NCBI GenBank assembly: GCA_003445095.1
Contig: DLVS01000595.1
Span: 1 to 6,121 of the forward strand
Length of the DNA stretch: 6,121 bases
Direction of reading: 5' to 3'
Origin: Verrucomicrobiales bacterium
GTDB taxonomy: Bacteria > Verrucomicrobiota > Verrucomicrobiia > Limisphaerales > UBA9464
A program made the position numbers and the translations under genes. Shown in pieces: positions 1 to 6,121 of this stretch. Under the pieces are notes generated by a model that was not told where the DNA came from, searched no databases, and saw only the letters and a program-made list of their open reading frames with translations. The stretch's first letter is position 1. Each line of letters starts with the position of its first letter.

Positions 1-2800
1 GCGGCGTGGTAAGAACATCATCCATGCCCGCGGCCAAACAGCGCTCGCGGTCTCCAGCTTTGGCGTTGGGCGGGAGGCGGATGACATAATGGGTAAAGAC
101 GTTCCCATAATCCCCCGCAGCCTCGTCTGCCGCCAACCCCCGCGTGGTTTCGGATCCGTCGAGTTCCAGCATGTGGCAATCCATCAATATCGCGTCATAG
201 GGTTGTCGTCGCACGGCGTCGAGCACGGCTCGGCCGTTGGAGACCACCTCGGCGGTAAAACCGAGTTTGCGGAGCAAAGCCAGGGCGACCTTCTGATTGA
301 CCAGATTGTCTTCCGCCAGCAAGAGCCGAAGCGGACGCGTCATTACGCCGCCGTCCGCACCGACGCCTAAAGTGCGTGCTTCTAAGGTGGCGAGAATGTC
401 CTCACCGCGAAGCAGACGAGTAATGACTTCGCGAAACCGTGCCTGCCGCACCGGCCGCACCAGCGCTCCCGCGACTCCGACTGTTCGCAAGAGCCCGGGA
501 TCAAGTCGCTGGCCCACGGGCGCCATCAAAAGCACGCGCAACCCTTCCAGGCCGGGCCGCATGTGGGCCTCGTGGGCCAAGGACAATCCGTCCAGGTCGG
601 GAAGCTGATAATCCGACAAGACTGCAAAATACGGATCGCCCTTCTCCTGGGCTTCGGCGAGCCGTTGGAATGCCTCTTGCGCCGTCGCCGCCTGGTCCAT
701 GCGCAATCCAAAGACCCCTCCTTCGTACACCAGGACTTCGCGAGTGGCGGCATGTTCGTCAACCACCAGCCAGCGAGGAGGTGGCCCCTCGCCGAACGCT
801 ATCGGTGCGAACTCGGATTCCTCGGGAGTCGGTTTGGTAACGCGGCCAAATTTGACGGTGAACCAAAAGGTCGAGCCGCGTTCTTCTTCGCTGCTGAATC
901 CGATCTGGCCCCCCATGCGCTCGACTAACTGTCGGCTGATCGACAGCCCCAAACCAGTTCCTCCAAATCGCCGCGTAGTCGACATGTCGGCCTGTTCGAA
1001 TGCGCCAAAAATGTTGCGGTGCGCTGCCGACGGAATGCCGATGCCCGTGTCTTGGATTTCGACACGGACGACAATGTCGTTGGGCGTCGCCTCGACCTGC
1101 TCAACCCGCACGACGACCTCGCCCTGGAGGGTGAACTTGATCGCATTTCCGAGCAGATTCGTGAGCACCTGCCGAAAGCGCCCGGAATCGCCACTGACTT
1201 CAGCCGGAAGCCGATGATCAATTCGGACCGCGAGGTCTAATCCTTTGGAGTACGCGCGTTCGGCCAGCAATTCTCCGACGTCATCAATCGTGTCACGCAG
1301 TGCGAAATCAGCGACGTGCAAGGAAACCTTGCCGGCTTCGATCTTAGAGAAATCCAGGATGTCATTGATGATCGTCAGCAACGCTTCGGCGCTGTGCTGG
1401 ACGGTCTCGGCGTATTCCCTTTGTTCGGGGGTGAGGGGAGTTTCTAAGAGGGCTCGAGTCATCCCAATGACGCCATTCATGGGGGTTCGAATTTCGTGGC
1501 TGGTGTTCGCCAAGAACTGAGACTTGGCTTGCGCGCTTTGGAGAGCTGCGTCACGGGCGGCTGCTAGCTCGAGATTCGCCCGACTTAGCTCCTCCTCCGC
1601 CCGCTTGCGCGCCGTGACGTCCTCCACCGTGCCTTCGTAATAGAGGAGCTTTCCATCGGGGTCGCGGACGGCGCGGGCATTCTCTGAAATCCAGATAACA
1701 CTTCCGTCGTTCCGATACACTTCACTCTCGAAGGTATCGACTCGATCGGATCGCTGCAGGGCGGCGATAAACTCCTGTCGGCGTTCCGGCTTGACGTAGA
1801 GTTGCCGTCCAATATCGGTGCGCGACTCAATCAATTCCTCGGGCGTGTTGTAGCCATAGATCTTCGCCAAAGCTTTATTGGCGCTTAAATAGTGACCCTC
1901 CGGGCTCGTCTGAAAGATTCCGTCCACCGCGTTCTCGACAATGCTTCGGTAGTTGGCTTCCGCGTGGGCGAGTTTTTCGGCTGTACGTTTTTCGGCGGTG
2001 ACGTCCCAGAAGATTCCCTGCAAGCCGACGGGCTCCCCGGTCGCATCGAGCACCGGCGTCTTGATGACATGAACCCAGTGTTTTTCGCCATCGGGCGTAA
2101 CGTGTGCCTCGGTGGTCTCAAAGACCCCGCCATGTTCCAGGACGTTACGATCGTCCTGCTGGTATTTGGCTGCTAACTCCCGGGGGAATAGGTCGAAGTC
2201 GGTTCGACCGATGATTTCCTCCACCGGGCGGCCGAAAGTCGCGGCGAAGCGCCGGTTAACGAACGTGAACCGTCCATTGAGATCTTTGCGCAAAATATTC
2301 TGCGGCAAGCTTTCGACCAACGCCTGGTAAAACGCTTCGCTGTGTCGCAAAGCGGCTTCGACGCGCCGATGGGCTTCTTCGGTAGTCGCGACTGTCGAAG
2401 CGTGATGCCGCAGATCCAGGAGCATAACGACCTGGTGGGCAATCGTCTGAAGCGCCGCGCGCTGTCGGGTCGTTAGCCGGCGCGATGACCGGTCCAGCAG
2501 TACCAGAGCGCCCAGCGTCTTCGATACCGAAGAATCCAAGGGAAGGGCGGCAAACCAGCGAATACCCGAATCGGTGAACTGCGGCGGATCGCGACGCTCC
2601 TGCCATTGTCCAGGCGTCAAAGATTCTCCACACAAAGCGAGGAGCGGTTTCACCAGTTCCGACGGCAGTCCCGATTGCCCTTCAACCCGAACTTCCTCTC
2701 CTTCGAGGACAATCACGACGGCCATCGCGGCACCTACGACATCGGCCGCCAGACTCGCCAGGTCGTTCATTGGCCCGCCCACTGTCGTATCCGAGTCCAT
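1..2800 (-). CDS. Cytosolic hybrid sensor histidine kinase, GAF-PAS-PAS-HisKA-HATPase-REC-REC (partial, C-terminus off window)
   Basis: The frame is open for 933 codons from the ATG at 2800-2798 to the left edge, without a stop, so the C-terminus is missing. Domains by residue: GAF-like about 10-130 (ends in GALVLLDR...LTTRQRAALQ), PAS1 about 150-272, PAS2 about 280-400, a signalling helix 400-430, HisKA with phospho-acceptor His435 in SHEIRTPMNGVIGM, and HATPase_c about 535-650. The ATPase has an N box around Asn552, G1 DTGIGIP (584-590), an F box (IFGAFEQAD) and G2 GGTGLGL (613-619), so the kinase core looks intact. REC1 spans about 676-797 (D681, E682, acceptor D730). REC2 starts about 825 (E830, D831, acceptor D874). 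Both receivers lack the conserved Thr/Ser and Lys. There is no signal peptide or membrane segment, so it should sense a cytosolic cue; the ligand is unknown. The start is chosen because GGGGGAAAGAG lies about 7 bases upstream. Met11 at 2770 is an alternative, and the frame stays open upstream to 2968, but that extension does not look like protein. An Hpt domain beyond the edge cannot be excluded. Confidence 0.95.
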   Translation of the reverse strand, partial: MDSDTTVGGPMNDLASLAADVVGAAMAVVIVLEGEEVRVEGQSGLPSELVKPLLALCGESLTPGQWQERRDPPQFTDSGIRWFAALPLDSSVSKTLGALVLLDRSSRRLTTRQRAALQTIAHQVVMLLDLRHHASTVATTEEAHRRVEAALRHSEAFYQALVESLPQNILRKDLNGRFTFVNRRFAATFGRPVEEIIGRTDFDLFPRELAAKYQQDDRNVLEHGGVFETTEAHVTPDGEKHWVHVIKTPVLDATGEPVGLQGIFWDVTAEKRTAEKLAHAEANYRSIVENAVDGIFQTSPEGHYLSANKALAKIYGYNTPEELIESRTDIGRQLYVKPERRQEFIAALQRSDRVDTFESEVYRNDGSVIWISENARAVRDPDGKLLYYEGTVEDVTARKRAEEELSRANLELAAARDAALQSAQAKSQFLANTSHEIRTPMNGVIGMTRALLETPLTPEQREYAETVQHSAEALLTIINDILDFSKIEAGKVSLHVADFALRDTIDDVGELLAERAYSKGLDLAVRIDHRLPAEVSGDSGRFRQVLTNLLGNAIKFTLQGEVVVRVEQVEATPNDIVVRVEIQDTGIGIPSAAHRNIFGAFEQADMSTTRRFGGTGLGLSISRQLVERMGGQIGFSSEEERGSTFWFTVKFGRVTKPTPEESEFAPIAFGEGPPPRWLVVDEHAATREVLVYEGGVFGLRMDQAATAQEAFQRLAEAQEKGDPYFAVLSDYQLPDLDGLSLAHEAHMRPGLEGLRVLLMAPVGQRLDPGLLRTVGVAGALVRPVRQARFREVITRLLRGEDILATLEARTLGVGADGGVMTRPLRLLLAEDNLVNQKVALALLRKLGFTAEVVSNGRAVLDAVRRQPYDAILMDCHMLELDGSETTRGLAADEAAGDYGNVFTHYVIRLPPNAKAGDRERCLAAGMDDVLTTP

Positions 2801-3105
2801 TGCGCCACTCTTTCCCCCGGGCGCGGCAGTGTCAATGCGGGTGGGCAGGCGAAGGTGGCAAGGGAAATTCAAATGGGATGGGGATACTGTCAGCGGTGGA
2901 TCGGCGGCACGCCCACGGTGAGCCTGTACACATCGCACGCTCCCGTTCTCCGTTGGCACGTCCACTTACGAGCCGGAATTGAATGGGGCCGCGGATGGAA
3001 CGCAGCCCACGTGAAACGTGGCAAGCCTACCGGGTCACCGTGATCACGACGGGATTCACCTCAGCCCGATTAGGATCCGAAGCGATCGTCGCGTCCCTAC
3101 ATCAG
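2801..3105. other. Intergenic region between the propeller gene and the sensor kinase gene
   Basis: This stretch of about 305 bases carries no convincing gene. Open frames crossing it on the plus strand have no family resemblance and mirror the coding of the opposite strand or of nothing. It should contain the kinase promoter and the end of the upstream operon, but I see no good -35/-10 pair and no hairpin followed by a T run in the minus-strand direction. Visible small symmetries are CGTGATCACG at 3039-3048 (perfect 10-base palindrome), CCACG-TGAAA-CGTGG at 3007-3021 (5-bp stem), and GCGA-TCG-TCGC near 3080-3092. The Shine-Dalgarno-like purine tract of the kinase gene lies at about 2810-2820. 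Confidence 0.7.
3007..3048. repeat. Pair of short palindromes upstream of the sensor kinase gene
   Basis: Two dyad symmetries lie 17 bases apart: CCACG-TGAAA-CGTGG (3007-3021) and the perfect palindrome CGTGATCACG (3039-3048). They sit about 210-250 bases upstream of the kinase start and about 60-100 bases past the stop of the propeller gene. They could be binding sites for a dimeric regulator or weak stem-loops at the operon end. Both are short enough to arise by chance, and neither is followed by a T run. Confidence 0.3.
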
Positions 3106-4377
3106 TTACGGCAAATCACGCGCGGCCAGCCGCACGGCCTGAAGTTCCCGCGGATCGCGCACATAAAGAACTCCATTGGCGAGGGCGGGATGGCTGTAAG
3201 TTTTGCCCGACACTTGGACGCGGCCGAGTTCTTCGTAATGGTCTGGATTAGCCGCCAATACTCGCAGTTCGCCCAGATCCGTCAGCACCAGCAGTCGGTC
3301 GCCCGCGGCGATGGTCGCCGCCACGTCGCCGAATCCCGATTGAGCCCATTTCTTTTGCCCCGCCGCTCGATCCACACAGATAAAATCCTTGGAGGGACCC
3401 AATCCATAAATGAAGCCGCCCACCGCCACCGGGCTCGACAAATTGACCTTCAAATCGCGATTCAACCACTGCTCGACCGGTTCCACGCCGGCCCCGGACG
3501 GCTGCACTTTGACGGCGCGGAGCCCGGTGGTGTAGCTGGCGAAATAGACGGTATCGTCAAGCAACAACGGCGTTAGCACATTCCGGTTGGCTCCGGTCTT
3601 GAAGGGTACCCGCCAAAGTACTGAGCCGTTCTCCGGGGCGAGCGCGAGCAAACCTTCACAGGTCGCCGTTACGAATTGAGGTCGGCCTGCCAAGCGGGCG
3701 ACCACGGGAGACGAATAGCAGGTGAGATCATTCTGGGATTTCCAGAGCACGCGGCCGGTCAGCTTGTCGAACGCGACGATGGAGGCGCCATTGGTGCTAC
3801 CCACCTGAACCAAGAGCCGATCTCCGGTGATGACCGGCGATCCGCAGTTCCCCCGGCGATTGGCAGCGCCGCCTCCGGAATTGCGGTCGGGGTTCCAAGT
3901 CGCTCCGAAGTCAGCGAAGTTGGTTCTCCATCGGGTCGATCCATCGGCCAAAGACAAACAACGGAGCTCACCCTTGGCCGTTTGCGCGTATACGCGGTCT
4001 CCTTCGATCACCGGCGTACAACGAGGTCCGGGCTCAAACTCGTCGGCAAACGAGTCGCCGAGAGGCACCGACCAAAGCTTCTTCCCAGTAGCCGCTGCGA
4101 GCGCATGGGCCGTTTCCTGGCCTCCCGTGTCGTCCATGACTAAGACGATTTGTCCCGCCACGATAGGCGCGGAATAACCATGCCCCAGCGGAACTCGCCA
4201 CAGGACTTCCGGGGTCGAAGGAAGTTGGGCCGGGACTGACTCTGACGTCTGGCCATCGCGATGGGGACCGCGCCATTGGGGCCAGTCTCCCGCCTCAGCG
4301 ACGAGCCAGCTTGCCAAAGCCGCGACCCCAAAACACACCTTCGAATGCATCGCCAGGAGAGGATTAGTGGTCACCAT
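3106..4377 (-). CDS. Exported PQQ-like beta-propeller protein (BamB-like fold, PQQ_2 type)
   Basis: The product is 423 residues, predicted periplasmic or surface-exposed. An N-terminal signal peptide is visible: a hydrophobic stretch from about residue 14 to 27 and a likely cleavage after Ala29 (AEA|G). The mature protein begins with DWPQWRGPHRDGQ, a signature I associate with the large PQQ-like propeller family of planctomycetes and verrucomicrobia. Repeated Gly...Trp blade motifs have their Trp at 60, 102, 150, 212, 255, 304 and 344, with a degenerate eighth near 381-387, consistent with an eight-bladed propeller. Such propellers usually scaffold rather than bind PQQ; no quinoprotein dehydrogenase catalytic motif was recognised. 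There is no lipobox, unlike E. coli BamB. The start ATG overlaps the end of the LptE-like gene by 7 bases (ATGGTGA), with GGAG just before it. The GTG at 4374 or Met10 at 4350 (whose signal peptide looks more standard) are alternative starts. The stop is TAA at 3108-3106. The fold assignment is strong; the specific role is not known. Confidence 0.9.
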   Translation of the reverse strand: MVTTNPLLAMHSKVCFGVAALASWLVAEAGDWPQWRGPHRDGQTSESVPAQLPSTPEVLWRVPLGHGYSAPIVAGQIVLVMDDTGGQETAHALAAATGKKLWSVPLGDSFADEFEPGPRCTPVIEGDRVYAQTAKGELRCLSLADGSTRWRTNFADFGATWNPDRNSGGGAANRRGNCGSPVITGDRLLVQVGSTNGASIVAFDKLTGRVLWKSQNDLTCYSSPVVARLAGRPQFVTATCEGLLALAPENGSVLWRVPFKTGANRNVLTPLLLDDTVYFASYTTGLRAVKVQPSGAGVEPVEQWLNRDLKVNLSSPVAVGGFIYGLGPSKDFICVDRAAGQKKWAQSGFGDVAATIAAGDRLLVLTDLGELRVLAANPDHYEELGRVQVSGKTYSHPALANGVLYVRDPRELQAVRLAARDLP

Positions 4378-4886
4378 GCTCCATTCGCTAACGCGCTGAC
4401 GAGATTTCGTGCGAGGTTTTCCGCTGCTACCGGATTGTTCTCTCGCTCCGCATTATTTAAGTCCGCGTTGAAGATCACTTGAGCGCTGCCGGACACATCG
4501 CCTTGGTACACGGTAGACATTCCACGCATGGCCTTGACTCGGGCAGTGATCCGCACGTCGTAGTCTGTGGGCGTCAGCACGTCATCTCGCTTTGAGCCGA
4601 TCGGAATTCGTGTGTAGTGGACAATCGTGCCCGTGACGACCACATCGGCTGAGCCGCGGGTCGCCAGGCGGAAAGTTCCGTCGCGTTGAATTTCGCGGCG
4701 AACCGCGGTGATCACCAAGTCGGAGAGTCCTGGTTCGAGCGCCTCACTGGGAAAGTACTCGATGGCGATCGTTTCGCCGCCCGCGATTTGCTGGTTGGTG
4801 GGACCGAGCTTGTAAGCGCATCCCGCCGCCAAGGCCACGATCCCGAGCAAACCTACGGCGCAGCACTGGAGCGGCCACCTCTTCAT
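4371..4886 (-). CDS. lptE: LptE-like LPS assembly lipoprotein
   Basis: The product is a 171-residue lipoprotein. Residues 1-22 form a signal peptide (basic KR, then a hydrophobic core) ending in the lipobox LAAGC, so Cys23 would be lipidated. The segment right after it (AYKLGP) resembles the CGYxLxG start of LptE proteins. The rest fits the family's mixed alpha/beta pattern: a strand (IAIEYF, about 40-45), a helix (about 52-69, ending IQRDG), strands DVVVTGTIVHY (81-91) and YDVRITARVKA (109-119), and a C-terminal helix AENLARNLVSAL ending in Trp171. In known systems LptE plugs LptD and helps place LPS in the outer membrane. No lptD is visible here. The start overlaps the stop of the upstream TPR gene in an ATGA arrangement (4883-4886) with no clear ribosome binding site, pointing to translational coupling. 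The symbol rests on architecture and context, since the family is weakly conserved. Confidence 0.8.
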   Translation of the reverse strand: MKRWPLQCCAVGLLGIVALAAGCAYKLGPTNQQIAGGETIAIEYFPSEALEPGLSDLVITAVRREIQRDGTFRLATRGSADVVVTGTIVHYTRIPIGSKRDDVLTPTDYDVRITARVKAMRGMSTVYQGDVSGSAQVIFNADLNNAERENNPVAAENLARNLVSALANGAW

Positions 4887-6034
4887 TTCGACGGTGTCTT
4901 GGCAGGATCGGCCGGAGGCGGAGTGGCGGGCTCGACGGCGGCCGGGGTCGAATTGGTGGAGGCGGCGCCCTTGGGGCTCATCGCCGGGGCGTTGGTACCA
5001 CGGTCTCGCACCCGTTGACGGAGCTTCGATTCGTAGTCCGTGATCTTCTTCATCTGGGCGTCCGCTAGCGGCTTCAAGATTTCAATCCGCTGACGACATT
5101 CCTCCGCGTAGGGCGAATTCTGGTCCCGTTTGAGCGATTCATTGTAATACACTACGGCCCCGAGCCAGCGACGATACCGCTCATAGAAGCGGCCCGTCTC
5201 AAACGCGCCGCGCGCTTGTTCCAGTCGTAGCTTGGCAATCGTCGCGTTTGCCTCAGGCACTCGTTTGTCGTCCGGGAAGAGCTCGATGAAGTCCTTCATC
5301 AGATCAATCGAAGCACCGGCTTTCGATTGATCATACTCGCCTCGCAACGCCTGCTTCTCCCAGGCCATGCCCGCGCGATACGTGGCGTCGGCGGCGACCA
5401 CGGGACGATCGAAATAGCGGTCGGCTGCCTTTTCGTACGCTTGGACGGCGCGGGGATAGTTCTTGAGTTTCTCTTGGGCGGTACCGATATCGAGTTGCGC
5501 TTTCGGGCCGGTGTCGTTGTACGGCCCATTACCGACGACGAGCCCGAGCATCGCCGACGTCTTCTCCATGTTAGGAAAGAGCGGGAGGACTCCCAAAAGC
5601 TTGAACCGCTGTCCGGCGAGGTACCGTTGGGCAATGGTGTACTGCCGGCTAAGAATCTCGTCGTAGTTCTCCAGCTTGGGATACCTAGTGAGCGCGACCT
5701 GGTACGACTTAAAAGCGCGCTCGTCCATTTTGCGGGCCTCGTAGCAGCGGCCCACCAGATACTGTGCTTTGCCGGCGTAATCCGACAGCGGCCAAACTTT
5801 TACCACGCGATTGGCAGCCTTAGTGGAGAGTCGGTAGTCGCCTCGGTCGAACGCGTCCTGGGCCACTTGCAATTGATCTTTCGCGCGTTTGCGTTCCCAG
5901 TTTGAGCCCGAGCCTCCGACTGGTTCGTAGGTCCATCCTTCACCGGCGCGAAAGATGATCGGCGCAGGGCAAGTCAGTGGGAGCGCGAGCAAACAGCCGA
6001 GCAAGAACAAGCGCCTGTGGAGCCGGCGGAACAT
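4883..6034 (-). CDS. BamD-like tetratricopeptide repeat protein (outer membrane assembly factor type)
   Basis: The product has 383 residues. An N-terminal export signal (RRLHRR followed by LFLLGCLLALPL) is clear. The Cys at 14 and 22 are not in a good lipobox (PLTC at the second), so lipidation as in E. coli BamD is uncertain. TPR-like helix pairs follow: about 52-83 (AFDRGDYRLSTKAANRVVK), 86-118, 177-208 (AQEKLKNYPRAVQAYEKAADRY), 216-255 and 271-305, with a longer insert about 140-175 (PLFPNMEKTSAMLGLVVGNG). In the known pathway BamD scaffolds BamA during beta-barrel insertion. The C-terminus from about 345 is a low-complexity Pro/Ala/Thr/Ser tail, absent from typical BamD. It is the first gene of an overlapping three-gene set, sharing ATGA with the LptE-like gene. 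The start is preceded by a GC-rich inverted repeat rather than a good Shine-Dalgarno sequence. A generic YbgF/CpoB-like TPR protein is the main alternative identity. Confidence 0.85.
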   Translation of the reverse strand: MFRRLHRRLFLLGCLLALPLTCPAPIIFRAGEGWTYEPVGGSGSNWERKRAKDQLQVAQDAFDRGDYRLSTKAANRVVKVWPLSDYAGKAQYLVGRCYEARKMDERAFKSYQVALTRYPKLENYDEILSRQYTIAQRYLAGQRFKLLGVLPLFPNMEKTSAMLGLVVGNGPYNDTGPKAQLDIGTAQEKLKNYPRAVQAYEKAADRYFDRPVVAADATYRAGMAWEKQALRGEYDQSKAGASIDLMKDFIELFPDDKRVPEANATIAKLRLEQARGAFETGRFYERYRRWLGAVVYYNESLKRDQNSPYAEECRQRIEILKPLADAQMKKITDYESKLRQRVRDRGTNAPAMSPKGAASTNSTPAAVEPATPPPADPAKTPSK

Positions 6035-6039
6035 GGCCG

Positions 6040-6060
6040 CCGAGCCTAGGCAGGGCTCGG
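6040..6060. repeat. Perfect 7-bp inverted repeat immediately upstream of the BamD-like gene
   Basis: CCGAGCC and GGCTCGG flank a 7-base spacer. On the minus-strand transcript this forms a GC-rich stem-loop ending 5 bases before the start codon at 6034, over the place where the ribosome would bind. The only AGG in this stretch sits in the loop/stem. No T run follows on either strand, so it does not look like a Rho-independent terminator. It could limit translation of the operon's first gene or serve as an operator. The symmetry is seen directly; a role is inference. Confidence 0.6.
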
Positions 6061-6121
6061 GTCAAGTCAAGGAACCGGGCGGGACGCGGGACCGAGAGGA
6101 GAAAGTGCGCATCTGGGCACT
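6061..6121. other. Short upstream region of the three-gene operon
   Basis: These 61 bases hold no recognisable gene. On the minus strand they contain TTGACTTGACC (about 6061-6071), which resembles a -35 box, but no AT-rich -10 follows at the right distance. The operon promoter may lie beyond the right edge of the window. Confidence 0.5.

Noticed and set aside
1..2800. Frameshift or disruption in the kinase gene
   Set aside because: Translating codon by codon from 2800 gives 933 codons with no stop and all domain motifs in one frame, consistent with position arithmetic, so the gene is intact within the window.
2807..2835. TTGACA on the minus strand (2835-2830) as a -35 box
   Set aside because: At 17 bases distance the sequence is AAGAGT, not a -10 box, and transcription would begin almost at the start codon.
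2801..2959. Possible N-terminal extension of the kinase to a GTG at 2959
   Set aside because: The frame is open back to the TAA at 2966-2968, but the encoded residues are Pro/Arg/His-rich and unlike any domain, and the ATG at 2800 has a suitable purine-rich site.
3007..3021. Rho-independent terminator for the propeller operon
   Set aside because: The stem is only 5 bp and no T run follows on the minus strand.
2983..3576. 197-codon open frame on the plus strand, antisense to the propeller gene
   Set aside because: It is a shadow of the GC-rich minus-strand coding frame: low-complexity, His/Arg/Gln-rich, with no recognisable domain, signal or ribosome binding site. The opposite strand has a clear protein family.
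5327..5905. 192-codon open frame on the plus strand inside the BamD-like gene
   Set aside because: The opposite strand encodes regular TPR helices. This frame has no family resemblance and is expected by chance in GC-rich coding DNA.
6061..6071. TTGACTTGACC as promoter of the BamD-like operon
   Set aside because: The DNA following it is GC-rich with no -10-like hexamer before the start codon.

Overview
All recognisable genes in this window lie on the minus strand. The GC content looks like roughly 60% (estimated by eye). The set is an exported PQQ-like beta-propeller with an N-terminal WPQWRGP signature, an LptE-type lipoprotein and a BamD-like TPR protein, plus a large cytosolic hybrid histidine kinase. 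This suggests a Gram-negative of the PVC group, most likely Verrucomicrobiota. That assignment is an inference from protein style, not from a marker gene.

Layout in order of transcription (right to left): 6121-6035 is a short leader region with a perfect 7-bp inverted repeat just before the first start codon. 6034-4883 encodes a BamD-like TPR protein, 4886-4371 a small LptE-like lipoprotein, and 4377-3106 an exported eight-bladed-type PQQ-like beta-propeller. These three genes overlap by 4 and 7 bases, so they are almost certainly one translationally coupled operon. 3105-2801 is about 305 bases without a convincing gene. 2800-1 is one uninterrupted frame of 933 codons that runs off the left edge. 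It encodes a soluble hybrid sensor kinase with the order GAF, PAS, PAS, HisKA, HATPase_c, REC, REC.

Functionally, the operon reads as an outer-membrane biogenesis unit. BamD and LptE belong to the beta-barrel and LPS insertion machineries. E. coli BamB, the partner lipoprotein of the BAM complex, is itself a PQQ-like eight-bladed propeller, so the third gene could be a BamB-type scaffold. This is the most interesting contextual signal in the window. The second is that both kinase receiver domains keep the phospho-accepting Asp but have lost the conserved Thr/Ser and Lys of the receiver switch. I found no RNA genes, mobile elements, CRISPR arrays or convincing Rho-independent terminators, and no evidence of an entirely new system.
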